64,000 nucleotides of DNA from an uncultured Christensenellaceae bacterium (GTDB lineage: Bacteria > Bacillota > Clostridia > Christensenellales > UBA3700), in the NCBI GenBank assembly GCA_944380295.1, contig CALWHE010000001.1, forward strand, positions 189,172 through 253,171. The letters run 5' to 3'. This document shows, in pieces, positions 18,901 to 26,094 of this stretch. How positions within the stretch are numbered: the stretch's first letter is position 1; the number at the start of each line of letters is the position of its first letter. A program made the position numbers and the translations under genes. Under the pieces are notes generated by a model that ran no database searches, had not been told where the DNA came from, and saw only the letters and a program-made list of their open reading frames with translations.

Positions 18901-20381
18901 AAGAACGGCTGCTGATGGAAAGACTGCCTTATCAGATATATTCTTCCCGACTTGCCGGCAGATGCGGTTATTATCAGGCGGGAGGCGCGATCGGTTTCCG
19001 CGACAGGCTGCAAGACTGCCTGGCATACCTCTATGCGGACGCGGGATTTGCGGCGAGAGCGATATGCGACTGCGCCGCGCATCAATACGAGGAAGGGGAC
19101 GTGATGCATTGGTGGCACCCGCCGTTTTTGGGCGTGCGCACCCGTATAACGGATGACAGGCTCTTTTTGGCATATGTCACGGCGGAATATATCCGCCATA
19201 CGGGCGATAAGGACATCTTGAACAAGCGGATCAAATATCTTCATTCCGCTCCTTTGGCAAAAGGAGAAGAGGCGCGCATGGAAACGGGCGTGCCGGGCGA
19301 GATCGAAGAAAGTTTGCTCAAACATATCCTGCGCGCCATAAACAGCGCATACGTAAGAGGCGAACACGGGCTGCTGCTCATCGGCGGCGGAGATTGGAAC
19401 GACGCGCTTAACGGCGTAGGTCTGCAAGGCAGGGGAGAAAGCGTTTGGCTGAGCGAATTTTGCTGTGCGACAATAAAAAATTTTCTGCCCTATATTCCCG
19501 TGGAAGAGAAAAGCGCATATATCGACATGTCGAGGGAGCTGGCGCAGGCGGTGGAGCGCGCTTATTTTGAGGGCAGATACGCCCGCGCCTTTACCGACGA
19601 AGGCGTTTGGCTGGGGCGCGGCGATTCCCCTTGCTGTAAGACAGACATCATCTCGCAGGCTTGGGCGGTCATAGCCGGCATTGCGGACAAAAGCCGCGCA
19701 GAGAGCGCTTTGAAAGCCGCAAAAATGCTCATAGACAAAGAAAAAGGCGTTGTCCGTTTGCTTGCGCCTGCGTTCGACCGCAAGTTTTATTGCGGGTATA
19801 TTTCCGCTTATCCGCAGGGAGTGCGTGAAAACGGCGGACAGTATACCCACGCGGCGGTGTGGCTGCTCAAAGCGTTTTGCATGGTCAAAGACGCTAAAAG
19901 CGCCGCGGAATTGGTGCGCATGCTCGATCCGATATACGCTTGTAAGGGCGAGGGCGCAAAGACATACGGCGGAGAGCCTTATGCGATCGCGGCGGACGTA
20001 TATTACAATAAAGACATGAAGGGCAGAATGGGTTGGAGCTGGTATACGGGCAGCGCGGCGTGGTATTACAAGACGTATCTTGAAGATTATTTGGGCTTTC
20101 GCATCGTGGGCGGCGCGATCGAGTGCACGCGTCCGCTTATCAAAGATTTTTGCAATGTGATCATTAAATACGAACACAAGGGCGCAAAATTCACCGTTAA
20201 ATACGCGGAGGGAGAAAGAGATTGCGTGCGCGAAAACGGCGTGAACATGACCGGGGTGAGGATAGGCATAGACAGGCAGCCGGGAGAATACGAAGTGACT
20301 TTTGTGTTTGCGCGAGGAGATGACAAAGAGCAAAAGCCGGAAAGTGCGGAAATTTTTCTTAATACGGACGCGGATAGTTGA
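12960..20381 (+). CDS. Giant cyclic beta-1,2-glucan synthase-like protein (GT84 + glycoamylase-like + GH94)
   Basis: 2473 residues. An N-terminal membrane segment (1-22) is followed by a membrane-embedded GT84-like region (about 390-880) with the acidic motif LLDADSR at residues 551-557 and several hydrophobic helices. A glycoamylase-like domain (about 900-1270; SPTDMG, HHQGMIM) comes next, then two supersandwich regions (from about 1300 and 1780) and an alpha/alpha-barrel GH94 domain with GGGDWND, the catalytic acid being Asp 2145. This order matches cyclic beta-1,2-glucan synthases such as NdvB (about 2800 aa), which make, cyclise and size-control beta-1,2-glucans. ATG 12960 has GAGG 5 bases upstream; the open frame extends back into rnpB, but that part is RNA. 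Confidence 0.85.
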   Translation: MLIYTLIAAAVLFFVLFTLAALQRRRHFAVIARADEEDLQLNVVSLAQSMTVRDKAGVSIPVFSVLRKIKKAYRLVRRKALKEERLFECEKWLYENGNAVLTRFSPAQTARLNALPRSRGKVRAVALANLLTSLDRCGVDAEKCADGIRLFNKYAPLTDRELFALPAAFSYALLRHISRICGRICEIDRAVRYAEADKKFDPAHAKLPGYTYFCKQRDLPGAQNAETDAAHAEITFGIYLSDSALLISRAISALKALPEIFTQRFLLSVSPLEALFSRDETYRMTDDDSRRLYTAAAGKAAERYGVAERVVAEKCLQYAEKTGEHFGKALFDGVLLRAVIKEKEALERTTGRAAALFAGAAFFLCAAFAVTAAVFMPSPALSAAAFFAVLFTSVAPAEYLVMRACAAFLPARCVPRLNLEKIPERGSVLAVISVVLADEQDARNALRDLKALRACNRGENVGFVLLADFKTADKESLAQDSEVIKELKKAEGEKDIFVLLRRRSLCHGKWYGRERKRGAIEDMNALLLRGEREPFVYIGNMPFSPVYVLLLDADSRLNVGGVRRAVAAAMHPLAAEYDILTFGSAYSLSSLKTLFSRRYLCESGREEYAANGDFYYDLCGESIFCGKGIYNLRSFDAKLRGALPQGRVLSHDIAEGALTLCGSAGERVFEDAPPTYYAAAKRKERWQRGDLLLLPLAFSARRVGALYRYIILRNVLEIFRPCVLFAALIAALCLQNLPFGIAVAACFLFKPLLAAGFALYSAAEGVRMRYALIEFFRVIANLIRDVLMLPFAAAGAVCVTLKTLFKLICKGDLLEWTTFAGSAKEPLSQHFAVIMPGMLLCAAVSALAFMALAPAVYAAACAAYACLLIFGGKEIKEKRLTKKELVFLRACAADTYAYFVDMSEKSAYITDNYALYPEERPADMTSPTDMGMALLAHVCACECGLTDSRSAAERIQKQLKAIARLKKWKGNLFNWYGTDGSVKSPAFVSSVDNGNFIACLICVRAFLRKFGEDAGLADALIENARLTAFFDKNTGRAHIGFDKDKGAFVGSYDMFASEARITAYIAAAREGNAAYWESMRRDLIPNKGNMLVSWAGTAFEYLMPQLFLLHTRDGLTDRSCKYACRIMSAEKRGGIFGMSESGYYAFDESGNYMYSQFGSSALSLKAQSARRVISPYSSALMLEYTPHRAVRNLKKLKQMGVYGKYGFYEAFDLTANRTVHSFMSHHQGMIMAAVANAIDSGCIRRAFAEDDAMRGGAVMTGEKTPRRRVGRKPRADASFGGEGSEKFSACMSCLQAFPKVALLSAGDYSVAVNERGNGSSRLGKVMINRREYDVNRHKDGIFIVKDEDKTYSSVLTSNGERSACVFSYTADKISYQNKKDGCATDIFLLAGAQGEVRKLTVKNTGDKVRKLKISYYERLALTEEEEYLSHPAYADMFVGAKYEGGAVFYEKRNKAEEGGVYGLVKVCGAQNVRYTCCAANVLRRISCTPDEGDVLSPCIAFDCELTLAPQEERCVYLMKAFSFDKEELPRFAQTLDEDNYFSHCEMCAELSSLRTQRYRSSAGVNKLLSVFAPQLFYPQLSAQKTHNFVQLFGKRCFVLHYERDFTLLEEAILSVLYLNLCGLSCRLYIVTSAADEYFEQKKQRLLHGTRAGNVEKTGLVHIVDIGEYRRIFGAEPAYSATNAPQDIVLSESVPVYKKAVCEHIEKPEKELKSGFGYFDGAGDYIVTSPPALPYSNVVADMRGGFVVTENGGGFTFAQNSCENKITFWHNDPAEDAPSERLYLFVGGRYLRLNKLQPGGFVRHRLGMTEFVGCAEGVYYRLELKTVCGGAGKIYDLYLWSREGETAAEISFQADLMLGRICDPFAVRYSTFEGGIKGENIITGQCAYLNCLQGAQVYTKKSYADIFIKPRPGRAGAALPCAWLTKRCEVSAGTEERVSFLLTSDLNVLLGVTPENLDEEAEKQLDLFKKINKTHISGISEEERLLMERLPYQIYSSRLAGRCGYYQAGGAIGFRDRLQDCLAYLYADAGFAARAICDCAAHQYEEGDVMHWWHPPFLGVRTRITDDRLFLAYVTAEYIRHTGDKDILNKRIKYLHSAPLAKGEEARMETGVPGEIEESLLKHILRAINSAYVRGEHGLLLIGGGDWNDALNGVGLQGRGESVWLSEFCCATIKNFLPYIPVEEKSAYIDMSRELAQAVERAYFEGRYARAFTDEGVWLGRGDSPCCKTDIISQAWAVIAGIADKSRAESALKAAKMLIDKEKGVVRLLAPAFDRKFYCGYISAYPQGVRENGGQYTHAAVWLLKAFCMVKDAKSAAELVRMLDPIYACKGEGAKTYGGEPYAIAADVYYNKDMKGRMGWSWYTGSAAWYYKTYLEDYLGFRIVGGAIECTRPLIKDFCNVIIKYEHKGAKFTVKYAEGERDCVRENGVNMTGVRIGIDRQPGEYEVTFVFARGDDKEQKPESAEIFLNTDADS

Positions 20382-20448
20382 CGGGGGGGAAGTATTGTAT
20401 GATATATGTGCGTGGCGCGGCTGCGCCGCGCAATATGGCTCTCCGCGT

Positions 20449-20477
20449 TTGACAAAGGCGCGGCGCGCATGTATAAT
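20449..20477 (+). promoter_or_regulatory. Perfect-consensus SigA promoter of rarA
   Basis: TTGACA (20449-20454), 17-base spacer, TATAAT (20472-20477). The ATG starts 10 bases after the end of the -10 box. A small GC hairpin (20415-20431) lies just upstream, after the glucan synthase gene. Confidence 0.85.
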
Positions 20478-20486
20478 ATAAAGCGT

Positions 20487-21779
20487 ATGGAGAATTTGTT
20501 TGAAATGGGCGCGCAGGCGAGCAAGCCGCTTGCCGAGAGGATGCGCCCCGCGAGTCTGGACGATTTTTTCGGACAAAAACACATCGTGGGGGAAGGCACG
20601 CTTTTGCGCCGCGCCATCAAAACGGACACTTTGGGCAGCTGTATTTTTTACGGACCGCCCGGGTGCGGCAAAACCACGCTTGCCAACATAATCGCCGCCA
20701 CGACTGGCGGAGCGTTTGTCAAACTCAACGCCGTATCCAGTGGCGTGGCGGACGCCAAAAAAGTGATAGACGACGCCAAGCGGCGGCGCTTGATAGACGG
20801 AGTAAAAACATATCTGCTGCTCGACGAGTGCCACCGTTGGAACAAGGCGCAAAGCGACTGCGTGCTTTCCGCGATAGAAGAGGGATACATAATTTTCATC
20901 GGTTCCACCACGGAAAATCCCTATATCGCCATGACAAAAGCCATCGTGTCGCGTTGCCGCATCTTCGAGTTCCGCAAGTTGGAAAAGCGGGAGATGCAAG
21001 ACGCCCTCTGCCGCGCGCTTTCCGACAAGAAAAACGGCTTGGGCAATTATAACGTCAAGCTGGAAAAAGACGCGCTCGACCACCTGATCTGGGCAAGCGA
21101 CGGCGATGTGCGCACCGCCCTGAACGCCTTGGAGCTGGCATTTCTGACCACCGCGGCGGATAAAGACGGCGTGGTGCGCATAGATTTGAAAACGGCGGAG
21201 CAGTCCATTCAGAAAAAGTCTTTGAGCGTGGACGAGAACATGTATTACGACATGTTGAGCGCCTTTTGCAAATCGCTACGCGGCAGCGACAGCGACGCGG
21301 CGCTTTACTGGGCGGAGCGACTGATGGCGGCGGGGTGCGATCCTATGCTCATTCTGCGCCGGCTGGTGGTGCACGCTTCGGAAGACGTGGGCATGGCGGA
21401 TCCGCAGGCGCTGGTAATCGCCACTTCCGCCATGTATGCCTTTGAGCACATCGGCATGCCGGAAGGAAAAATACCGCTTTGCAACGCCATAATTTATGTG
21501 TGCGAAGCCAGCAAATCGCCTTCCGTGGTGCAGGCGATGGAGAGAGCGAGCGAAGCCGTGGCGCGGGTGAAGGACGACAATGTTCCGCCGCATCTGCGCG
21601 ATACGCATTGCGGCGGCGTGCATGCCGGCGGATACAAGTATCCGCACGACTTCGGCGGTTGGGTGGAACAGCAATATCTTCCGGATAAGCTGAAAGACGC
21701 GGAATTTTACACGCCTTCCGTCAACGGTTACGAAAAATTGCTTGTGAGAGCAAAGAAAATAAAGAAGAACAAGGGGTGA
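20487..21779 (+). CDS. rarA: RarA/MgsA replication-associated AAA+ ATPase
   Basis: AAA+ ATPase of the clamp-loader group that acts at stalled replication forks. The 430 residues begin LAERMRPASLDDFFGQKHIVG, the family opening, with Walker A GPPGCGKTT, a Walker B-like LLLDECHRWN (canonical DExH variants usually read DEIHR) and the sensor segment IGSTTENPY. The C-terminal MgsA tetramerisation domain ends with HAGGYKYPHDFGGWVEQQYLP, which is diagnostic. Start ATG 20487 fits the usual N-terminus and lacks a ribosome binding site; the predicted transcript begins about three bases earlier. Confidence 0.95.
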   Translation: MENLFEMGAQASKPLAERMRPASLDDFFGQKHIVGEGTLLRRAIKTDTLGSCIFYGPPGCGKTTLANIIAATTGGAFVKLNAVSSGVADAKKVIDDAKRRRLIDGVKTYLLLDECHRWNKAQSDCVLSAIEEGYIIFIGSTTENPYIAMTKAIVSRCRIFEFRKLEKREMQDALCRALSDKKNGLGNYNVKLEKDALDHLIWASDGDVRTALNALELAFLTTAADKDGVVRIDLKTAEQSIQKKSLSVDENMYYDMLSAFCKSLRGSDSDAALYWAERLMAAGCDPMLILRRLVVHASEDVGMADPQALVIATSAMYAFEHIGMPEGKIPLCNAIIYVCEASKSPSVVQAMERASEAVARVKDDNVPPHLRDTHCGGVHAGGYKYPHDFGGWVEQQYLPDKLKDAEFYTPSVNGYEKLLVRAKKIKKNKG

Positions 21780-21783
21780 CATC

Positions 21784-22533
21784 ATGGCGATGCTGCAAGT
21801 GCAAAACCTGACCAAAACTTACAAGGGTCAGTCCTCTCCCGCGATAGAAAACGTTTCTTTGGAGATAAAAGAGGGGGAGATAATGGCTTTTTTGGGTCCG
21901 AACGGAGCGGGCAAATCCACTGCCATCAAATGCATAACGGGCATACACCCGTTTGACGCGGGCAGCGTGAACATCTGCGGACATGACTTGAAGTCCGATC
22001 CCATCGGGGCAAAGATGAATATCGGCTATGTGTCGGACGATCACGCCACTTACGAAAATCTAACCGGCACGGACTATCTGAACTTTGTATGCAACGTTTA
22101 CCGCGTGCCGGTGGCGGAGCGAAAAGGGCGCATAGAAGAACTTGCCGGAGAATTGGAACTTTCGCAGGCGCTTGACAAGCAGATCAACACATATTCTCAC
22201 GGCATGAAGCAAAAGATCTGTATCATCTCGGCGCTGGTGCACCGTCCCAAACTTTGGATACTCGACGAGCCGATGACGGGGCTCGATCCGCGCTCGGCGC
22301 ACGTGCTCAAAGAGTTGATGCGCAAACATTGCGCGGAGGGCAACAGCGTGTTTTTCTCATCGCATGTGCTCGAAGTGGTGGAAAAGCTGTGCGACAGGCT
22401 TGCCATCATCAACCGCGGCAGGATAATAGAAGTGATGAGCATGGACGAACTCAAAGGCAAAAAAGAAGACGTTTCCCTGGAAGAATTTTTCCTTTCCGTC
22501 ACGGGCGGCGAAAACGCGCAAGAGGGCATATGA
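21784..22533 (+). CDS. ABC-2 type exporter, ATP-binding protein
   Basis: 249-residue nucleotide-binding subunit with Walker A GPNGAGKST, a signature-like YSHGMKQK, Walker B LWILDEPMTGLDP and a switch histidine (FFSSH). The divergent signature is typical of CcmA/YhaQ-like ABC-2 ATPases. It starts 4 bases after rarA and its stop overlaps the permease ATG, so the two form one transporter. The substrate cannot be told from sequence. Confidence 0.93.
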   Translation: MAMLQVQNLTKTYKGQSSPAIENVSLEIKEGEIMAFLGPNGAGKSTAIKCITGIHPFDAGSVNICGHDLKSDPIGAKMNIGYVSDDHATYENLTGTDYLNFVCNVYRVPVAERKGRIEELAGELELSQALDKQINTYSHGMKQKICIISALVHRPKLWILDEPMTGLDPRSAHVLKELMRKHCAEGNSVFFSSHVLEVVEKLCDRLAIINRGRIIEVMSMDELKGKKEDVSLEEFFLSVTGGENAQEGI

Positions 22534-24248
22534 CAAACTTTTCCGCAATATTCAAACTGGACTTAAAGCTGAATTTCACGGCGATATACAAGGACAAAAA
22601 AACGGCGCTCAAACGCCTGGGACTGCTCCTTCTGCTCGTTGTGGCTTTTGCCGTGCCGCTCGCTTTCGTCTTTATCATGCTCTATTATCTGGCGCAGGTG
22701 GCGGTTTTCGGCAACTATATGGACGAGATATTGAATCTGGTATTTGCCGTCGTCCAGCTGATCATTCTGGTGTTTTTCACTCCGTCATATATAAATACGG
22801 TGTGGTTTTCCAAAGACAGGCAGCTGCTCGCTTCCATGCCGGTATCGCCGGGAGCGGTGTTCTTGTCGCGCATGCTGATGATGTATCTGAACACCGTGGC
22901 TATCAGCGTATTGCTCACCGTAGTCGCTTCTTCCGTGGTGGCGGCGGGCAGCGCCGCTGCCGCCGAAGAATATGCGCAGCTGATCGAACAAGGCGCGCTG
23001 ACTCTCTCTCCGCAGGCGTATGTCTTTGCAAGCGCAGATTACTATATCATGATGTTTTTCACGGCGCTCACGCTGCCCGTGATACCGCTGTTTGTGATGG
23101 CGGTGGTTTCTTTCCCTATCATGAAAGTCATCTCATACTTAAAACAAGCCTCCGTGTTGAAAACAGTGATAATGATCCTTGTTTTCGGCGCGCTGTTCGC
23201 CGCGCTCTATGTGGGCGTGTTCGCTCTGCAAAACAGCATGGGGGAAGTGGTGATCGACGGTTCGGAAAACGCTTTTGAAATGCTGGACGAGCTGCTTGGG
23301 AGCATGTGCGGATATACCGCATATATCTATCCGTCCATCTGGGCGGCGCGCGGCATGTGCGGAGAGTGGCAGGGCGCGCTCTGTTATGCGGCGGCGGTGG
23401 TAGGCTGCGGAGCTTTGTCGCTTTTGGGCAGTAAAGCGTTTTTCTCGCTTGCCGATACCAGGGCGGTGCGCGCACACGCTGCGGAGAAAAAAGGCGAGAT
23501 AAAGGTAAAGACCGCCGGAGTGAGAGCGGCGTTGTTAAAAAAGGATATCCTGTGCATCATGCGCGAACCGCAGCTGGCTTTGCAATCGTTTTCTTCGCTG
23601 GTGCTTGCGCCCGTCATGCTGGTGGTGTTCAACCTCATTTTGCCCATGGGCGCGCAGGAAGGGACGGAAGATATGTATCCTTCCATGCTCGCGGGCATAT
23701 CCCTCTGCCTGATGGGAGCGATGGGATCCGCCAACGTTTTGGCTTCCGTGGCGGTTTCGCGCGAAGGAAAATTTTTCAAAGTCGTGCGTTCCATGCCGGT
23801 GGCAGGCAAGGATATAGTGACCTCAAAACTCCTTTTGGCAGACATTTTCACCGTTATCTCCACGGTGGTGAACGCGGTGATAATTTTGGCGCTCGGCACC
23901 TTCAACGTGCTGGACTTTTTCGCTTCGATCGTTTGTTTTTCGCTTTTGGGCGCGGGACTCAATGCGCTCGGACTGCTGCGCGACATCAAAAATCCCAAAT
24001 TCGATTTTGTCAATTACAAGGATCTGGTGAAGTCTTCGTCCAAAACGCTGGCGCCGCTGCTCATCTCCATGGCGGCGGCAATGACGGGCATGCTGCTGTT
24101 CATTCTGCTGCCCGCCGCGGGACTGCAAGGCTATGCGCTCTCCGGCGTGGTGTGGGGAGCGACGGCGGTCATATGCGCGATCGTCTTCGGCGTGTTCCGT
24201 TTCAGATGCGTCAAGCGCATGTGCGCGGCTTTGGACAAACTTGAATAG
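22530..24248 (+). CDS. ABC-2 type exporter, membrane subunit
   Basis: 572 residues with about 11-12 hydrophobic segments in two groups separated by a charged cytoplasmic stretch (about residues 310-345). It appears to be a fused two-half permease, working with the ATPase whose stop codon overlaps its ATG (ATGA). Large ABC-2 permeases of this kind are common in Clostridia and mostly uncharacterised. ruvX follows 8 bases later. Confidence 0.85.
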   Translation: MTNFSAIFKLDLKLNFTAIYKDKKTALKRLGLLLLLVVAFAVPLAFVFIMLYYLAQVAVFGNYMDEILNLVFAVVQLIILVFFTPSYINTVWFSKDRQLLASMPVSPGAVFLSRMLMMYLNTVAISVLLTVVASSVVAAGSAAAAEEYAQLIEQGALTLSPQAYVFASADYYIMMFFTALTLPVIPLFVMAVVSFPIMKVISYLKQASVLKTVIMILVFGALFAALYVGVFALQNSMGEVVIDGSENAFEMLDELLGSMCGYTAYIYPSIWAARGMCGEWQGALCYAAAVVGCGALSLLGSKAFFSLADTRAVRAHAAEKKGEIKVKTAGVRAALLKKDILCIMREPQLALQSFSSLVLAPVMLVVFNLILPMGAQEGTEDMYPSMLAGISLCLMGAMGSANVLASVAVSREGKFFKVVRSMPVAGKDIVTSKLLLADIFTVISTVVNAVIILALGTFNVLDFFASIVCFSLLGAGLNALGLLRDIKNPKFDFVNYKDLVKSSSKTLAPLLISMAAAMTGMLLFILLPAAGLQGYALSGVVWGATAVICAIVFGVFRFRCVKRMCAALDKLE

Positions 24249-24256
24249 GAGGAAAC

Positions 24257-24688
24257 ATGACGGGTAAGAGATATATGGGCATAGATTTGGGCGACGTGCG
24301 CGTGGGCATAGCCGTGAGCGACATCATGGGGATCGTGGCGGGCGCGCTCGAAACATACCGCAGACAGGATGAAGAGGCAGATCTGCAACACATTTGCAAG
24401 CTCATAGAAGAGCAGAACGTGGGCGTTGCGGTGGTCGGACTGCCGCTCAACATGGACGGCAGCAGGGGACCGCGCGCGCTGATGGCGGAACAGTGGGGCG
24501 TCAAACTGAAAGAGCGCACGGCGGCAAAGGTGGTTTTTCAGGACGAGAGGCTCACCACCGTGTCTTCCGAGCGGGTGCTGATAGAATCGGGCATGCGCCG
24601 GGAAAAGCGCAAAGGCGTGATAGACAGGGTGGCTGCCACGATAATTTTGCAGACATATTTAGACAATCCTCTCAAAATACCTCTTTGA
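24257..24688 (+). CDS. ruvX: RuvX/YqgF-family RNase H-fold protein
   Basis: 143 residues beginning YMGIDLGDVRVGIAVSD, the first acidic strand of the Holliday-junction-resolvase-like fold; also VVGLPLNMDGSRG and FQDERLTTVSSERVL. The family is implicated in pre-16S rRNA 5' end processing and was earlier proposed as a Holliday junction resolvase. A DUF1292 gene follows, as in the Bacillus yrrK-yrzB pair, supporting the call. AGGAGG lies just upstream of the ATG. Confidence 0.94.
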   Translation: MTGKRYMGIDLGDVRVGIAVSDIMGIVAGALETYRRQDEEADLQHICKLIEEQNVGVAVVGLPLNMDGSRGPRALMAEQWGVKLKERTAAKVVFQDERLTTVSSERVLIESGMRREKRKGVIDRVAATIILQTYLDNPLKIPL

Positions 24689-24704
24689 GCGCGCAAAAAA
24701 GCGC

Positions 24705-24734
24705 TTGACGGCGGAACGGTTTATATATTATATT
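24705..24734 (+). promoter_or_regulatory. Probable SigA promoter of the DUF1292 gene
   Basis: TTGACG (24705-24710), 18-base spacer, TATATT (24729-24734). Confidence 0.6.
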
Positions 24735-24755
24735 GATAACACGGAGATAAGAAAA

Positions 24756-25109
24756 ATGGCAGACGAAAAAATGAACGAAGAATTTGACGAAGAAGAAGAC
24801 GAAATAATCACGCTGGTGGACGAAGAGGGCAAAGAAACCGAATTCGAACATATCGCCACGCTCGATTACAAAGACGAATGGTATATACTTTTGCAGCCGG
24901 TGGTGCTTGAAGACGACATGGACGAAGACGAGATGTTTATCTTCAAGATAGGCACCGACAGCGAAGGCAACGATCTGTTCGTCCCCGTAGAGGACGAGGA
25001 AACTTTGCAGGGCGTTTACGACGTTTATCTGGAAGAATGCGGCGCCTGCGATGACGACTGCGATTGCTGCGAACACGATTGCGAGCACCGCAAAGAGGAT
25101 AAAAAATAA
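24756..25109 (+). CDS. DUF1292 (YrzB-like) protein with Cys/His-rich tail
   Basis: 117 residues, strongly acidic. The core ITLVDEEGKETEFEHIATLDYKDEWY and the IFKIGTDSEGNDLFVPVED strand pattern fit DUF1292, a small family of unknown function found next to ruvX in Firmicutes. The last 25 residues are unusual: six Cys and two His (ECGACDDDCDCCEHDCEH), suggesting metal binding. The ATG at 24756 follows a GGAG. Confidence 0.85.
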   Translation: MADEKMNEEFDEEEDEIITLVDEEGKETEFEHIATLDYKDEWYILLQPVVLEDDMDEDEMFIFKIGTDSEGNDLFVPVEDEETLQGVYDVYLEECGACDDDCDCCEHDCEHRKEDKK

Positions 25110-25141
25110 TATTTTTATCAAAAAAGCTCGATCCGATCGTT

Positions 25142-25179
25142 ACATTGTGCGCAAAAACGTTTGCTTTTGCGCACAATGT
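25142..25179 (+). promoter_or_regulatory. Perfect 15-bp inverted repeat over the rpsB promoter
   Basis: ACATTGTGCGCAAAA (25142-25156) and its exact reverse complement (25165-25179) flank an 8-base centre. The centre and right arm cover the -35 box and most of the spacer of the rpsB promoter. No T run follows, so it does not look like a terminator for the DUF1292 gene; a protein-binding operator is the alternative. Confidence 0.6.
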
Positions 25180-25190
25180 TATGATATAAT
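25161..25190 (+). promoter_or_regulatory. SigA-type promoter of rpsB-tsf
   Basis: TTGCTT (25161-25166), 18-base spacer, TATAAT (25185-25190). The transcript would carry a leader of roughly 105 bases. Confidence 0.7.
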
Positions 25191-25196
25191 CACACA

Positions 25197-25290
25197 AGAA
25201 AAAATAAACACCCGTCGCACAGCCGAGGGCAGTTGCTGCGCAAGCAGTCGTTTGAGGCGCAAAAACGCCGGGGGTGAATAAAAACAAAAG
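25197..25290 (+). promoter_or_regulatory. Structured rpsB mRNA leader
   Basis: An outer pairing CACCC (25209-25213) with GGGTG (25272-25276) encloses two local hairpins: CTGC/GCAG with a GCAA tetraloop (25236-25247) and GGCG/CGCC (25256-25269). This resembles autoregulatory leaders in front of ribosomal protein genes, in which S2 would bind its own message. I cannot match it to a named family by eye. Confidence 0.5.
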
Positions 25291-25302
25291 GAGTTATTTT
25301 TT

Positions 25303-26082
25303 ATGGCAGTGGTAACAATGAAAAACCTGCTCGAAGCAGGCGTCCACTTTGGTCATCAGACCAAAAAGTGGAATCCCAAGATGAAGAAATACATCTATCA
25401 GGCACGCAACGACATCCATATCATCAACCTGGAAGTTTCCGTGCAGGAAGTGGAAAAGGCGTATGCTTTCGTGCGCGATTCCGTCAAAGCGGGCAAGACC
25501 GTTTTGTTCGTGGGCACCAAAAAGCAGGCGCAGGACGCCGTCAAGGAAGAGGCGCAGAGGTGCGGCATGTTCTATATCAATCAGCGTTGGCTGGGCGGCA
25601 CTCTCACCAACTTCAAGACCATCCGTTCCCGCATCGATCGCCTGAACAAGATAAATCAGATGGAGATCATCGGCGAATTCGAACTGCTCCCCAAAAAGGA
25701 AGTGGCGGCGCTGAAAAAAGAAAGAGATAAGCTGGACGCCAACCTGGGCGGTATCAAGAACATGACTTCTTTGCCCGGCGTAATGTTCGTTGTGGACATC
25801 AACAAAGAAGAGATCGCCGTCAAGGAAGCGCGCAAGTTGGGCATCCCCGTGGTGGGTCTTGTAGACACCAACTGCGATCCGGATATGGTGGATTACGTGA
25901 TCCCCGGCAACGATGACGCCATCAGAGCGATCAAGCTGGTGGCAAGCATCATGGCAAACGCCGTTATAGAGGCAAAAGAAGGCGTGGCATATTCCGTGGA
26001 AGAAGACGAAGAAGACAATGCCGCGGCTGCCGCAGAAGAAGCGGCGGAAGAAGTTCCCGCCGCGGCTAAGGAAAAAGAATAA
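25303..26082 (+). CDS. rpsB: Ribosomal protein S2
   Basis: 259 residues. It shows the S2 signatures: [20 protein letters not shown] at the N-terminus, [24 protein letters not shown] and a nucleotide-like [12 protein letters not shown] segment. The C-terminus extends into an acidic, alanine-rich tail. AAGGAGTT upstream supports the ATG. It is cotranscribed with tsf, 12 bases downstream, as in most bacteria. Confidence 0.98.
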   Translation: MAVVTMKNLLEAGVHFGHQTKKWNPKMKKYIYQARNDIHIINLEVSVQEVEKAYAFVRDSVKAGKTVLFVGTKKQAQDAVKEEAQRCGMFYINQRWLGGTLTNFKTIRSRIDRLNKINQMEIIGEFELLPKKEVAALKKERDKLDANLGGIKNMTSLPGVMFVVDINKEEIAVKEARKLGIPVVGLVDTNCDPDMVDYVIPGNDDAIRAIKLVASIMANAVIEAKEGVAYSVEEDEEDNAAAAAEEAAEEVPAAAKEKE

Positions 26083-26094
26083 GGAGAAGGACCT

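Noticed and set aside
18792..21083. Long open frame of about 760 codons on the - strand
   Set aside because: It spans the 3' part of the glucan synthase and the 5' part of rarA, both well supported on the + strand, and shows no recognisable domain. Codon bias in GC-rich genes creates such shadows.
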